DNA of 64,000 nucleotides from Geobacteraceae bacterium (GTDB lineage: Bacteria; Desulfobacterota; Desulfuromonadia; Geobacterales; Geobacteraceae): contig WSYB01000003.1 in the NCBI GenBank assembly GCA_009773645.1, positions 62,001 to 126,000 on the forward strand. The letters are read 5' to 3'. Positions within the stretch are counted from its first letter, which is position 1; each line of letters begins with the position of its first letter. Below are positions 19,201 through 25,700 of the stretch, piece after piece. Under the pieces are notes generated by a model. The model was given only the letters and a program-made list of their open reading frames with translations, had not been told where the DNA came from and did no database searches. Position numbers and translations under genes: made by a program.

Positions 19201-20062
19201 AAGCACCCAATGTATCCCAAAGAGATCTATGCCCGTCAGTTTCGTCATATGCGATCGGCAAAACTCCCTTATGCCGCCACTTGGCCTCCGCGTCACTTTG
19301 CGAACCGGCCTGAAAGGCGTACATACTTGACAAAGATTTCTGATGCTTATTCAGGGCTTCCAGCAGATATAGCACAGGCGGGTCATCGGCAGCATATCCT
19401 ACGAAAACCACGATGAATTTGTCCAGAATTGAACGTATGAACTGTGTTGCCCAGCCATCGGCAAGGTAGGCGTTGCCAAATTCCGAGCTCGACAAAACAA
19501 AACCATCACCGGAAGCCCCCCGATATTCCTTATCGACGTGACCGTGTAAATGGATAACCCCCTCAAATTCTTCGGAGCGCATTGGATCTGGCAGGCGAGG
19601 TGGCCTGAAATATGGTAGGGAGCTGTCGCAGGTCTCGAATAGAAGATCAAAGTTCGTTGTGACAAGTCTGGTTTTCCCTTCAGGAGACCGCGCCAAATCA
19701 AGCATTATCCGGTGTGCTGAAAGATCTACATCCGCCTTTGGTTTGAGGGCATCTGCAACCGACGCTTCTATCTCGCGGACAAGGAAATCTCGTTCAAGAA
19801 GACCGAAAACTCTGTCAGCCGAAATGAGTCCACTAATACCGGTTCGTTTGTCTAATTCTCGCGCTTCAGTTATGAGCTTTCGTACTGGATCGTCTGCTGT
19901 AACGCCCAAACTATCAGTAACCTTTTCCGCCAATCCGAAGAAATCCGAGAGACCTGCGCGAGCACGCGAAACACCGGCGCCACAGAAGAAAATTACTCTA
20001 CCGTCGTCTCTGGCGACTAGCAAATCGTCGGGTATTGATGGGCCATTAGCATGAAATCGCAT
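16235..20062 (-). CDS. large SIR2-domain protein, candidate anti-phage defence sirtuin (DSR1-like)
   Basis: This 1275-residue protein has an N-terminal SIR2 domain and a very long, mostly helical C-terminal region without a recognised domain. SIR2 features in order are FFCGAGVSRARAGLSDF (residues 25-41, NAD-binding GAGxS), VTTNFD with Asn137, HLHGH with His171/His173/His175, and FVGYAADDPPV (220-230). The Asn and His are the catalytic pair of NAD-degrading defence sirtuins such as DSR1 and DSR2, which have the same order of a SIR2 head and a long phage-sensing tail. The gene stands alone beside a fic gene and tandem repeats. By eye it is less GC-rich than its neighbours, which suggests acquisition by transfer. 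The defence role is inferred. Confidence 0.85.
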   Translation of the reverse strand: MRFHANGPSIPDDLLVARDDGRVIFFCGAGVSRARAGLSDFFGLAEKVTDSLGVTADDPVRKLITEARELDKRTGISGLISADRVFGLLERDFLVREIEASVADALKPKADVDLSAHRIMLDLARSPEGKTRLVTTNFDLLFETCDSSLPYFRPPRLPDPMRSEEFEGVIHLHGHVDKEYRGASGDGFVLSSSEFGNAYLADGWATQFIRSILDKFIVVFVGYAADDPPVLYLLEALNKHQKSLSSMYAFQAGSQSDAEAKWRHKGVLPIAYDETDGHRSLWDTLGAWACRAQNPELWHGNVIDMARKGPEALLPHERGQVAHIVSTLEGAKRVTASENPLPAEWLCVFDPAIRYLKPGNLGSYFERGPYFDPFESYGLDGDPIPPKIDPEDHWAKREIPEGVWNCFAATRLDRQNFQDSNFAALRGHYSVNMPTLPNRLWQLGLWISVVSYQPASVWWASHQAGLHSGIQARILYELERRKQESFPAVRRAWRYVFEAWGTCKEDYHEWYQLKAAIDLDGWSDAAVREVASIWRPYLKLEWPYSGGPKPPENIDGISVRQMISLDVKYPELHEKVEIPDEHLVTAVREFRKNLEHAVSLEKELEGFSYLTLCPIEPDPDLEGESSDRHYGISHTFLFYVNLFKRLIIQNPELAKQEYLAWWTDDDKVFARLRIWASGRQELLTGAETGQLLCSLNDGVFWDSHHKRDLMLTLGQRWSDFPESMRKRMEKRLLRGYSRLKGEDKKEYEKWRAWSSLNRIHWLHKNGCGFSFDLQTESAKLQKFAPEWQQQYAAKAAASMESRGGTVRTDSEFSVLLAEPLYSLLGKARELSGRMTEGFVEKDPFAGLASERPIRAFSALNISAKKGEWPEWAWRKFLYSPAREKDKPRFSALIAQRLANLSTDAVAGFIYPTADWLQKSSKALINSYPEQFEGIWSKIVEVLRTASEISKTGLVRGDKDPAWATEALNSPVGKLAQAIMNDPQKEGLKAGKGFPIPWTTHVEELLGLPGDHRRYALVMFAFHLNWFYAIAPAWTDKNILSALGNEDEDHDAFWDGFLWAATVPNEKLYLRLKPRFIKLALDKHVVGRREGNVLSAILLAGWGSPYKKTGKRFITNEEMRTVLLNADDDFRGQVIWQLERWSSEGGKGSWRANLPVFFTEVWPRQKQAKSPSISAKLCDLAFSNEAVFPIVTDTILPLVTRIDEEGIFLPHIRGAKNEIVTKYPEKTLALIWAVLPENATKWPYGIEDVLTKIGEAEPSLLNDSRLIELKRRWNAR

Positions 20063-20221
20063 TTATTGTGATCTCCAATTCCGATAAGGAGCCCCGCTTT
20101 CCGCAAAGGATAACAGAATTGATGGCAATCTTACAAGATCACTTTGCGGGTTAAGAGGGATGGGGTAACTCCCAGTGAAATGCTTTTTTCAGGTTCAAAT
20201 CCCAAACAGTACTCCCGCAAA

Positions 20222-20249
20222 TGGACTTAACGCACCGATTCGGTATAAT
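20222..20249 (+). promoter_or_regulatory. sigma-70 type promoter for the methyltransferase cassette
   Basis: TGGACT (20222-20227) and a perfect TATAAT (20244-20249) are 16 bases apart. Transcription would begin near 20256, which supports the ATG at 20299 over the longer frame from 20221. Confidence 0.6.
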
Positions 20250-20298
20250 TGAAGCGAGCGGATGCCATGAAGAGGCGTATCCCGCCAAGGAGGATGAA

Positions 20299-21333
20299 AT
20301 GAACCGGAACGGTTCTGCCGGCGTGAAGAGACCACGGAGCGACGATCGCGCTCTCTGGGACATTGTCATGGGTATTTACGGATATCAGGCCGTGCTCCTT
20401 TGCCACGAACTCAAGCTCTTTCCCTTTCTGGCCGGGGAGCCCCGCACGCTTCAGGAGATCGCCGACGCCATGAACATCGCCTCCCGACCCGCGCGAGCCC
20501 TTCTGCAGGTCTGCGTGGCGCTGAAATTGGTGCAGGCGCAGCAGGGATGTTATTCGCTCACGGCCGTTGCCGCAGATTATCTCCTCGAAGACAGCCCCGT
20601 CTATTTCGGCGGTTTCCTCGATTATACACTGGCGCATCGCGCCGTCCTCTCCTACGATGCCTTAAAAAGTGCCGTACTGACCGATTCTTCGCAGGTTTAC
20701 GGCAGCGCTGGGCTCTACGAGTCCCACGAAGAGCGGAAGGAGCTGGCGCGCGCCTTCACCCGGATGATGCACAGCCACAGCGTGGCTCCGGCGCTTGCCT
20801 GGCCGAAACAGATCGACCTCTCCGGGCACCGCACCATGCTCGATATCGGCGGGGGGTCAGGCGTCCACTCCATTGGCGCGGCGCTCTGCTGGCCGGGGCT
20901 CCAGGCCATTGTTCTCGATTTCCCCTCCGTGTGCGAGGTAGCCGAAGAGTACCTCGCGCGCCATGACTTGCGGAACCGCATCCGCACCCATACCGGCAAT
21001 ATGTGGCAAGACCCTTTCCCCCCGGCGGACGTCCACTTCTACGCGGACATCTTTCACGATTTTCCCCCCGGGAAGTGCCGCTATCTCGCGGGGAAGAGCT
21101 TTGCGAGTCTCGAATCGGGAGGGCTGGTCATCATCCACGAGATGCTCTACAACAGCGATAAGACCGGCCCCTTCACGGTCGCGGGGTATGACGTCTCAAT
21201 GCTCCTGTGGACCGAAGGGCAGCAATTCTCGGGCGGCGAACTGTCCGCCATGCTCGCGGAGGCGGGTTTCGTCGACATTGCCGTGACCGCGACGCTCGGT
21301 TACTGGCATATCGTCACCGGGATCAAGCCTTGA
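20299..21333 (+). CDS. SAM-dependent O-methyltransferase of the hydroxyindole/CrtF type
   Basis: The 344-residue protein has the two-part layout of small-molecule O-methyltransferases. An N-terminal winged-helix dimerisation domain spans about residues 15-110 (ALWDIVMGIYGYQAVLLCHE, TLQEIADAMNIASRPARALL). A Rossmann SAM domain follows, with MLDIGGGSGVHSIGAAL (about 185), VLDFPSV and the FYADIFHDFPPGKC segment (about 255). The catalytic-region His of this family is probably the His of IFHDFPP. AGGAGG is 5 bases before ATG 20299. It leads a cassette with a 36-codon ORF and a tryptophan dioxygenase relative, so an indole- or kynurenine-derived metabolite is a reasonable guess for the substrate, though not shown. 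Confidence 0.85.
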   Translation: MNRNGSAGVKRPRSDDRALWDIVMGIYGYQAVLLCHELKLFPFLAGEPRTLQEIADAMNIASRPARALLQVCVALKLVQAQQGCYSLTAVAADYLLEDSPVYFGGFLDYTLAHRAVLSYDALKSAVLTDSSQVYGSAGLYESHEERKELARAFTRMMHSHSVAPALAWPKQIDLSGHRTMLDIGGGSGVHSIGAALCWPGLQAIVLDFPSVCEVAEEYLARHDLRNRIRTHTGNMWQDPFPPADVHFYADIFHDFPPGKCRYLAGKSFASLESGGLVIIHEMLYNSDKTGPFTVAGYDVSMLLWTEGQQFSGGELSAMLAEAGFVDIAVTATLGYWHIVTGIKP

Positions 21334-21353
21334 GCGGCAAAGGAGGATATGCG

Positions 21354-21464
21354 ATGACAACGAATCACGTTTCATCACGGACAAGCGTTGCATTCGAATT
21401 CTTTGCGACGACTTCCCGCTTCTTTGTGGAGTCGGCCTGGGCGCGGGGTGACATACGTGAATAG
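21354..21464 (+). CDS. 36-residue peptide overlapping the dioxygenase start; function unknown
   Basis: ATG 21354 follows AAGGAGG with a 7-base spacer, the strongest ribosome-binding site in this cassette. The frame ends at TAG 21464. The peptide is Ser/Thr- and Phe-rich (SVAFEFFATTSRFF), carries a single Trp (ESAWARG) and ends DIRE. Its last codons overlap the GTG of the dioxygenase (GTGAATAG), so translation of the two is very likely coupled. It may be only a coupling leader. Because it lies between a methyltransferase and a tryptophan dioxygenase relative, a substrate peptide is an alternative worth testing. No similarity to a known precursor family was recognised. Confidence 0.5.
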   Translation: MTTNHVSSRTSVAFEFFATTSRFFVESAWARGDIRE

Positions 21465-22779
21465 CGAGAAAGCCGATGCCAATTGGTGGGACTTCTCCAT
21501 CGACAGCCGGGAACGGGGGGAGCGAATCAGGGATGATCAAGCCGCCGGGACCGTCGTGGTAAATCCCGCAGCCGACGGGCTGAGGCTTTTGTCGTACCAC
21601 ACATATCTCGGGCTCGACAAGCTCCTCACCTGCCAGGTCCCGAGTTCGCGGGTGCCGGATGAGCGGATATTCATCATCACCCATCAGCTCTTCGAGCTCG
21701 TCTTCAAGGAGATGATCTTCGACCTGCGCGTCATCGCCGAAACATTCCGGTCGCTCCTGGAAACAAACGATGAAGAGTTCTCCCGGCTCATCGGTCTCGC
21801 GGGAGAGATTGGTCCCGGCGAAACAGCGGGGGATTTCTGGCGGCCGGCCTTGACGGCTGCCGCAAGGACGAGGCACGGCGCCCGCAAAGTCATCCCCGAA
21901 TTGATGACTTATCTTGCCGCCGACGATACCTTCGCCAACGAGGAGTTTGCAAAGAAGTTCCGGGATAACCTGTCGCCCGCCAGCGGGTTTCAATCCGCCC
22001 AGTTCCGGCTCATCCAGCGGGCCTTCGGGAAGTCCCATTTCCTCGCTGTCAGGCTCTTTCCCGCCGACACGTATCTGAAGGCATACGAAGGGAAGAGCGA
22101 CGAAGAGCTCGTGCAGATCGTCCTTGAGTCCGGGAATGCCGGACTGGTGAGTGTTGTCGACAGGCTGATTCTTCGGGAGGAGACAGACATCGCCACTCCG
22201 CCGGCGGGCTCGCCGCTCGCACCGGTCGCTGAACTGGACGATACCGCGCACGAGGTCCTCACGAGGGTGGCGATCCTGAGCGGGGCAGAAGGAGAGGAGT
22301 GTGCACTACCCTTGCTATCCGCCGATGAAAACTCGGGAAAGGGGATGGGACGCAGGTTCGCGGAACGGTTGCGCGAGGCGGTCGAAAAAAAGAAAATGGC
22401 GCAGAATCAGCCGGCCACCCTGACGGGGGATGAATGCAGGATGATCGAAAAAAGGGTAGCGGTTTTCGGGAGGGATTGGGCGAACGCCATGGCCGGGGAG
22501 AATCGCCGCAGAGAGCGGTACGGGCTGGCCTGCCGGGGAGCCGAATTCCTCAAGGGCGAGAAACGGGAGGGTCCTCTCGCCTCCATTCTCAGCCGGCTGA
22601 CCGATGCCGACAGCGCGCTGTCCGGAAAATTTCTCCTCTTTCATCAGCAGGTCATCGCAAGAAGAATTGGAGAGGTAGCCGGTACCGCCGGTGGCGGGGT
22701 TCCCTACCTCGATTTTTCACGGGAACTGATCACCCGCTTCCCCGCTCTCGCGGGTTACGCAGCTGCGGGAGTGAAATAG
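21457..22779 (+). CDS. divergent tryptophan 2,3-dioxygenase family heme protein
   Basis: The 440-residue protein matches the heme-dependent tryptophan dioxygenase fold. The N-terminal part has LSYHTYLGLDKLLTCQ and the distal-side His76 in IFIITHQLFELVFKE. The substrate-carboxylate Arg184 is in LSPASGFQSAQFRLI. The proximal heme ligand is probably His396 in LFHQQVIARRIG, followed by the GTAGGGVPYLDF loop (409-420). Bacterial TDOs are near 280-300 residues. Here about 90 extra residues lie between Arg184 and His396, so the chemistry may differ from ordinary kynurenine formation. The start is GTG 21457, overlapping the 36-codon ORF. No kynurenine-pathway genes are nearby, which argues for a specialised product rather than tryptophan catabolism. 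Confidence 0.82.
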   Translation: MNSEKADANWWDFSIDSRERGERIRDDQAAGTVVVNPAADGLRLLSYHTYLGLDKLLTCQVPSSRVPDERIFIITHQLFELVFKEMIFDLRVIAETFRSLLETNDEEFSRLIGLAGEIGPGETAGDFWRPALTAAARTRHGARKVIPELMTYLAADDTFANEEFAKKFRDNLSPASGFQSAQFRLIQRAFGKSHFLAVRLFPADTYLKAYEGKSDEELVQIVLESGNAGLVSVVDRLILREETDIATPPAGSPLAPVAELDDTAHEVLTRVAILSGAEGEECALPLLSADENSGKGMGRRFAERLREAVEKKKMAQNQPATLTGDECRMIEKRVAVFGRDWANAMAGENRRRERYGLACRGAEFLKGEKREGPLASILSRLTDADSALSGKFLLFHQQVIARRIGEVAGTAGGGVPYLDFSRELITRFPALAGYAAAGVK

Positions 22780-22900
22780 TTTCTCATCCCCCCCTACCCC
22801 CACCGTCCCATTCAAAATCGAAACTTCCCGTTAAATATTTCTCAATCGATGACCGATAAAGTAATGACTGCGTTGTCATCTATCCATACGGACGGACATC

Positions 22901-24085
22901 ATGACCATTGATACCCTCTGCAAAAAGCTCCAGACCTCCATAACCTTCCAGTTGCGGCATGCCGAGGACGAATACGAACGGAGAGGGGTGTACGTCACCG
23001 GCCTCCAGGAATTCAGCAACACGGTGCTGCCGGCGCTGCACGTCCTGGGAGAAGCGGAGGGGGCGGAGACGAAAGCCTATATACAGGGGCAGGCGGCGGT
23101 TATCGACTTCCTTACCTGGCTGGCAATCCCATTTATCCGCTCCTGTACCGACCATGAAATCGCCGTCACGCTTCTTGACGAAATCGGCGCCGGATGCACA
23201 GACCCGCAGGTGCAAAAGAAGCTCACCATTTACACGAATCAGCTGAAGGCAAGGTGGCACCAGGCCGAGCCGGGGGGGCTTTCCCATAATCCCCGCGCCG
23301 TCCGGCACCGGCAGGGGAGCGGTAAACGGGGGTTTCCGCTGCTTCCCATCCTGATGGGAGTGCTGTTTTGCGTTCTGGGGGTGGGCATCGTTCTCAAGGT
23401 GATGTTTCCTCCGACCCTTCCCGAGGCAAAAGACTTTCAACCGGCCGCGCCCATTGCCGTAAAGGTAGCGCCCGTGACCAGTGAACCGCAATCGTCTCCC
23501 GAGCTCCCGCAGAAAATGAGCGAACCAAAGCCATCGGCACGTGCGGGCTCCGTTGCTTCCCCGTCTGAGCCGGACGGAGAGAATTTTTACCGCTACATCG
23601 ACAATCAGGGGGTAATCCATTTCGTTGACAATTCCGACAAGATCCCGCCCCGGTATCGCGGCAAAATGACCGTCTACAGGGATTCCCCCTCCACCAGCCA
23701 GACAACGAAAGTCCGGATCATCAACAACCAGGTGCTGGTGACGGTGACGCTGAGAAACGGTGACAGAACGGTGGACGCAAACCTGCTCCTCGATACCGGG
23801 TGTTCGGTGACAAACATCAATGGGGACCTGGCCGCCCGCCTGAACATTGACGGGCGTACAACAAGACCGGGGATTGCCCGGGTGGCGGACGGAAGAACGG
23901 TCGCTACCCGTATGGCACGGCTCGATGCCCTGTCCGTGGGGCCCCGGACGAAATCCCCCATTGAGATCAGCATCATGCCCAACTCCGGCCCCGGTGAGGA
24001 AGCGGACGGGCTCCTGGGAATGAATTTTCTCCGCGACTACGCCTACCACATCGATTTCAACAGCCAACATATCCGCTGGCACTAA
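22901..24085 (+). CDS. membrane-anchored retropepsin-like aspartic protease
   Basis: The 394-residue protein has a soluble N-terminal helical region and a single membrane helix (FPLLPILMGVLFCVLGVGIVL, about residues 146-167). A Pro/Ser-rich linker follows, then a DUF4124-like stretch (FYRYIDNQGVIHFVDN, about 228-243). The C-terminal domain is of the clan AA type, with LLDTGCSVTNI (about residue 298, catalytic Asp in DTG) and the matching GLLGMNFLRDYAYHID near the end. The protease domain is therefore probably periplasmic. It looks like a stand-alone gene. The substrate is unknown, and related single-domain retropepsin-like proteases act in envelope quality control. Confidence 0.8.
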   Translation: MTIDTLCKKLQTSITFQLRHAEDEYERRGVYVTGLQEFSNTVLPALHVLGEAEGAETKAYIQGQAAVIDFLTWLAIPFIRSCTDHEIAVTLLDEIGAGCTDPQVQKKLTIYTNQLKARWHQAEPGGLSHNPRAVRHRQGSGKRGFPLLPILMGVLFCVLGVGIVLKVMFPPTLPEAKDFQPAAPIAVKVAPVTSEPQSSPELPQKMSEPKPSARAGSVASPSEPDGENFYRYIDNQGVIHFVDNSDKIPPRYRGKMTVYRDSPSTSQTTKVRIINNQVLVTVTLRNGDRTVDANLLLDTGCSVTNINGDLAARLNIDGRTTRPGIARVADGRTVATRMARLDALSVGPRTKSPIEISIMPNSGPGEEADGLLGMNFLRDYAYHIDFNSQHIRWH

Positions 24086-24133
24086 GCGGGAAGGTGAATT
24101 TTAGTGTCGTAATAAAAATTTATTTTCGCTATA

Positions 24134-25015
24134 ATGCATTTTGTGAGTACGTTAGCTTTTTCCCTTATCCTCGTTTCAGGTCTCATGCACGCCCTGTGGA
24201 ACCTGCTCGTCAAACAAAGCCGCCACAAGACGGTCTTCATCTGGTGGATGTTCGTGACGTCGGCTTCGCTTTTTACCGCGTTACTCCCCCTGCTGCCCGG
24301 GGAGTTCCCGCGCCCGGACCGCACCGTCCTGCTGCTCGGAGCGGGAGGAGCCTTCTGTTTCGTTCTCTATCACCTGTTTAACGGCCGCGCCTACCGCGAC
24401 GGCGACCTCTCCCTCACCTACCCCCTTTCCCAGACGGCAATGCTCTATGTGCCGGTGTGGGGCATCCTGCTCCTCGGCGAGCGCCTGAGCCTTACCGGAT
24501 TTTGCGGCATCGCCCTCGTGGTGGCGGGGGTCTATTCGGTGCAGTTGCAGTCTCTGTCACTGGCTGAACTGGTGCGCCCCTTCCGCAGCCTGAATATACC
24601 TTCGGTCCAGGCGGCCCTCATCGCCGGTTTCGTCTACTCGCTGGGGGCGGTCATCGACAAGACCGGCGTGCAGCGGTATTCTCCCCTCTATTTCACCTAC
24701 CTCCTCGTCATGTTCATGCTGGCGCTCATGACCGTGAATCTTTCGCGCCCCCGCTACCGCGCCCAGATCGGCTCAGAGTGGCGGGAGAACCGGTCTCTCA
24801 TCCTGGCAAGCGGGCCGGTAATGATGGGCTCTTTCCTCTCATTCCGCTACGGCCTCAGCCTCGCACCCATGAGTTACGCCGTGCTGGTGCGGCAGGTGAG
24901 CGTACTCGTCGGGGTCCTGATCGGGGTCTTCTTCCTCGGTGAATCGTGCGGCCGCATCCGTTTCATCGCGGCCCTGCTCATCATTGCCGGGGTCTCTCTC
25001 ATCCGTTTCGGATAA
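24134..25015 (+). CDS. EamA/DMT-family transporter
   Basis: This 293-residue inner-membrane protein has about ten hydrophobic helices in two homologous halves, as in drug/metabolite transporters of the EamA family. The first half includes the conserved SGLMHALWNLLVKQS and YPLSQTAMLYVPVWGILLLGE. The second has APMSYAVLVRQVSVLVGVLIGVFFLGE, where the Glu after LGE is characteristic. TATAAT at 24130-24135 overlaps the ATG, and transcription from it would start around GTG 24143. That GTG may therefore be the true, leaderless start. No substrate can be assigned. Confidence 0.85.
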   Translation: MHFVSTLAFSLILVSGLMHALWNLLVKQSRHKTVFIWWMFVTSASLFTALLPLLPGEFPRPDRTVLLLGAGGAFCFVLYHLFNGRAYRDGDLSLTYPLSQTAMLYVPVWGILLLGERLSLTGFCGIALVVAGVYSVQLQSLSLAELVRPFRSLNIPSVQAALIAGFVYSLGAVIDKTGVQRYSPLYFTYLLVMFMLALMTVNLSRPRYRAQIGSEWRENRSLILASGPVMMGSFLSFRYGLSLAPMSYAVLVRQVSVLVGVLIGVFFLGESCGRIRFIAALLIIAGVSLIRFG

Positions 25016-25160
25016 TTTCTGCAGGCCGTTACAACAGCCGATTGACAATAAGATTCCATCCGTTATGAGGTGCCCATGCTCTCCTGCCTGTAGGCCCCGA
25101 TGTCATTGGGGTGACGCAATTTCCCCTTCATTTTTCCGATTTCCAACCGAATCAATAACT

Positions 25161-25178
25161 AGTTTCCATCCGGAAACT
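25161..25178. repeat. solitary copy of the AGTTTCCATCCGGAAACT repeat end
   Basis: AGTTTCCATCCGGAAACT contains the same 15-mer, GTTTCCATCCGGAAA, that forms the terminal inverted repeat of the MITE-like element at 48691-48934. Only one end is present here, in the 247-base gap between the EamA gene and the small membrane protein gene. The rest of that gap shows nothing recognisable. Confidence 0.6.
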
Positions 25179-25262
25179 TCAACAGTGGGATGTCGGGCAA
25201 GAAAAGACGACTGCAACCCATTTACCGTATAGCATGTCGATTCTTTTTCCTGGAGGTTGTCG

Positions 25263-25550
25263 TTGAAGCTGATAGTCGGCATTGCGGGCGTGATCCTGGT
25301 TTTGATGGCGCCCTATACGGCATTCCTGGAGCACGGTCTGGAACCGGCGTTTTTGTTTCTTGGCTGGTGTCTGTGCACCTGCGCTTTGGCCTGTGTAGTC
25401 AACCCACCACTGGAGAAGCTGGTAACTAAACTTGACATGGTGTATTCCAATCAGCAGGCTGAGAGATTTATTGCGCGGCAGCAGGAACTTATTCAGAAGG
25501 CCGCAGATCAGGCCTTGCAGGAGAAGGAGTCAAGGAGAATCAGTGGCTGA
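25263..25550 (+). CDS. small membrane protein of unknown function
   Basis: The 95-residue product has two hydrophobic segments (LIVGIAGVILVLMAPYTAF and AFLFLGWCLCTCALACVV) followed by a charged helical tail that is probably cytoplasmic (about residues 55-95, AERFIARQQELIQKAADQAL). TTG 25263 is preferred because GGAGG ends 6 bases upstream; an in-frame TTG at 25257 directly abuts the GGAGG. No family was recognised. The gene is followed at 25658 by an intrinsic terminator, so it may be the last or only gene of its transcript. Confidence 0.65.
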   Translation: MKLIVGIAGVILVLMAPYTAFLEHGLEPAFLFLGWCLCTCALACVVNPPLEKLVTKLDMVYSNQQAERFIARQQELIQKAADQALQEKESRRISG

Positions 25551-25657
25551 CCGGGACGTGGGTGTCGAATTTTGCCGGAGAGAATTCCCGCCGCCGTCCA
25601 TTGAGATTAAACGCTTTATGTGATAGCATTGGTTGTAATCAAAGAAAGCACCCCTCT

Positions 25658-25685
25658 GCCGCCCAGTCCATGGGCGGCCTTTTTT
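25658..25685 (+). terminator. intrinsic terminator
   Basis: An 8-bp perfect stem, GCCGCCCA/TGGGCGGC, with a 5-base loop is followed by CTTTTTT. It lies between the small membrane protein gene and the phosphorylase gene, whose ribosome-binding site begins just after the T-run. Confidence 0.85.
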
Positions 25686-25700
25686 GCAGGAGACACTCCC

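Noticed and set aside
22880-24082. 400-codon - strand frame opposite the aspartic protease gene
   Set aside because: The + strand shows a membrane helix and DTG/GLLGMNF motifs. The opposite frame has none.
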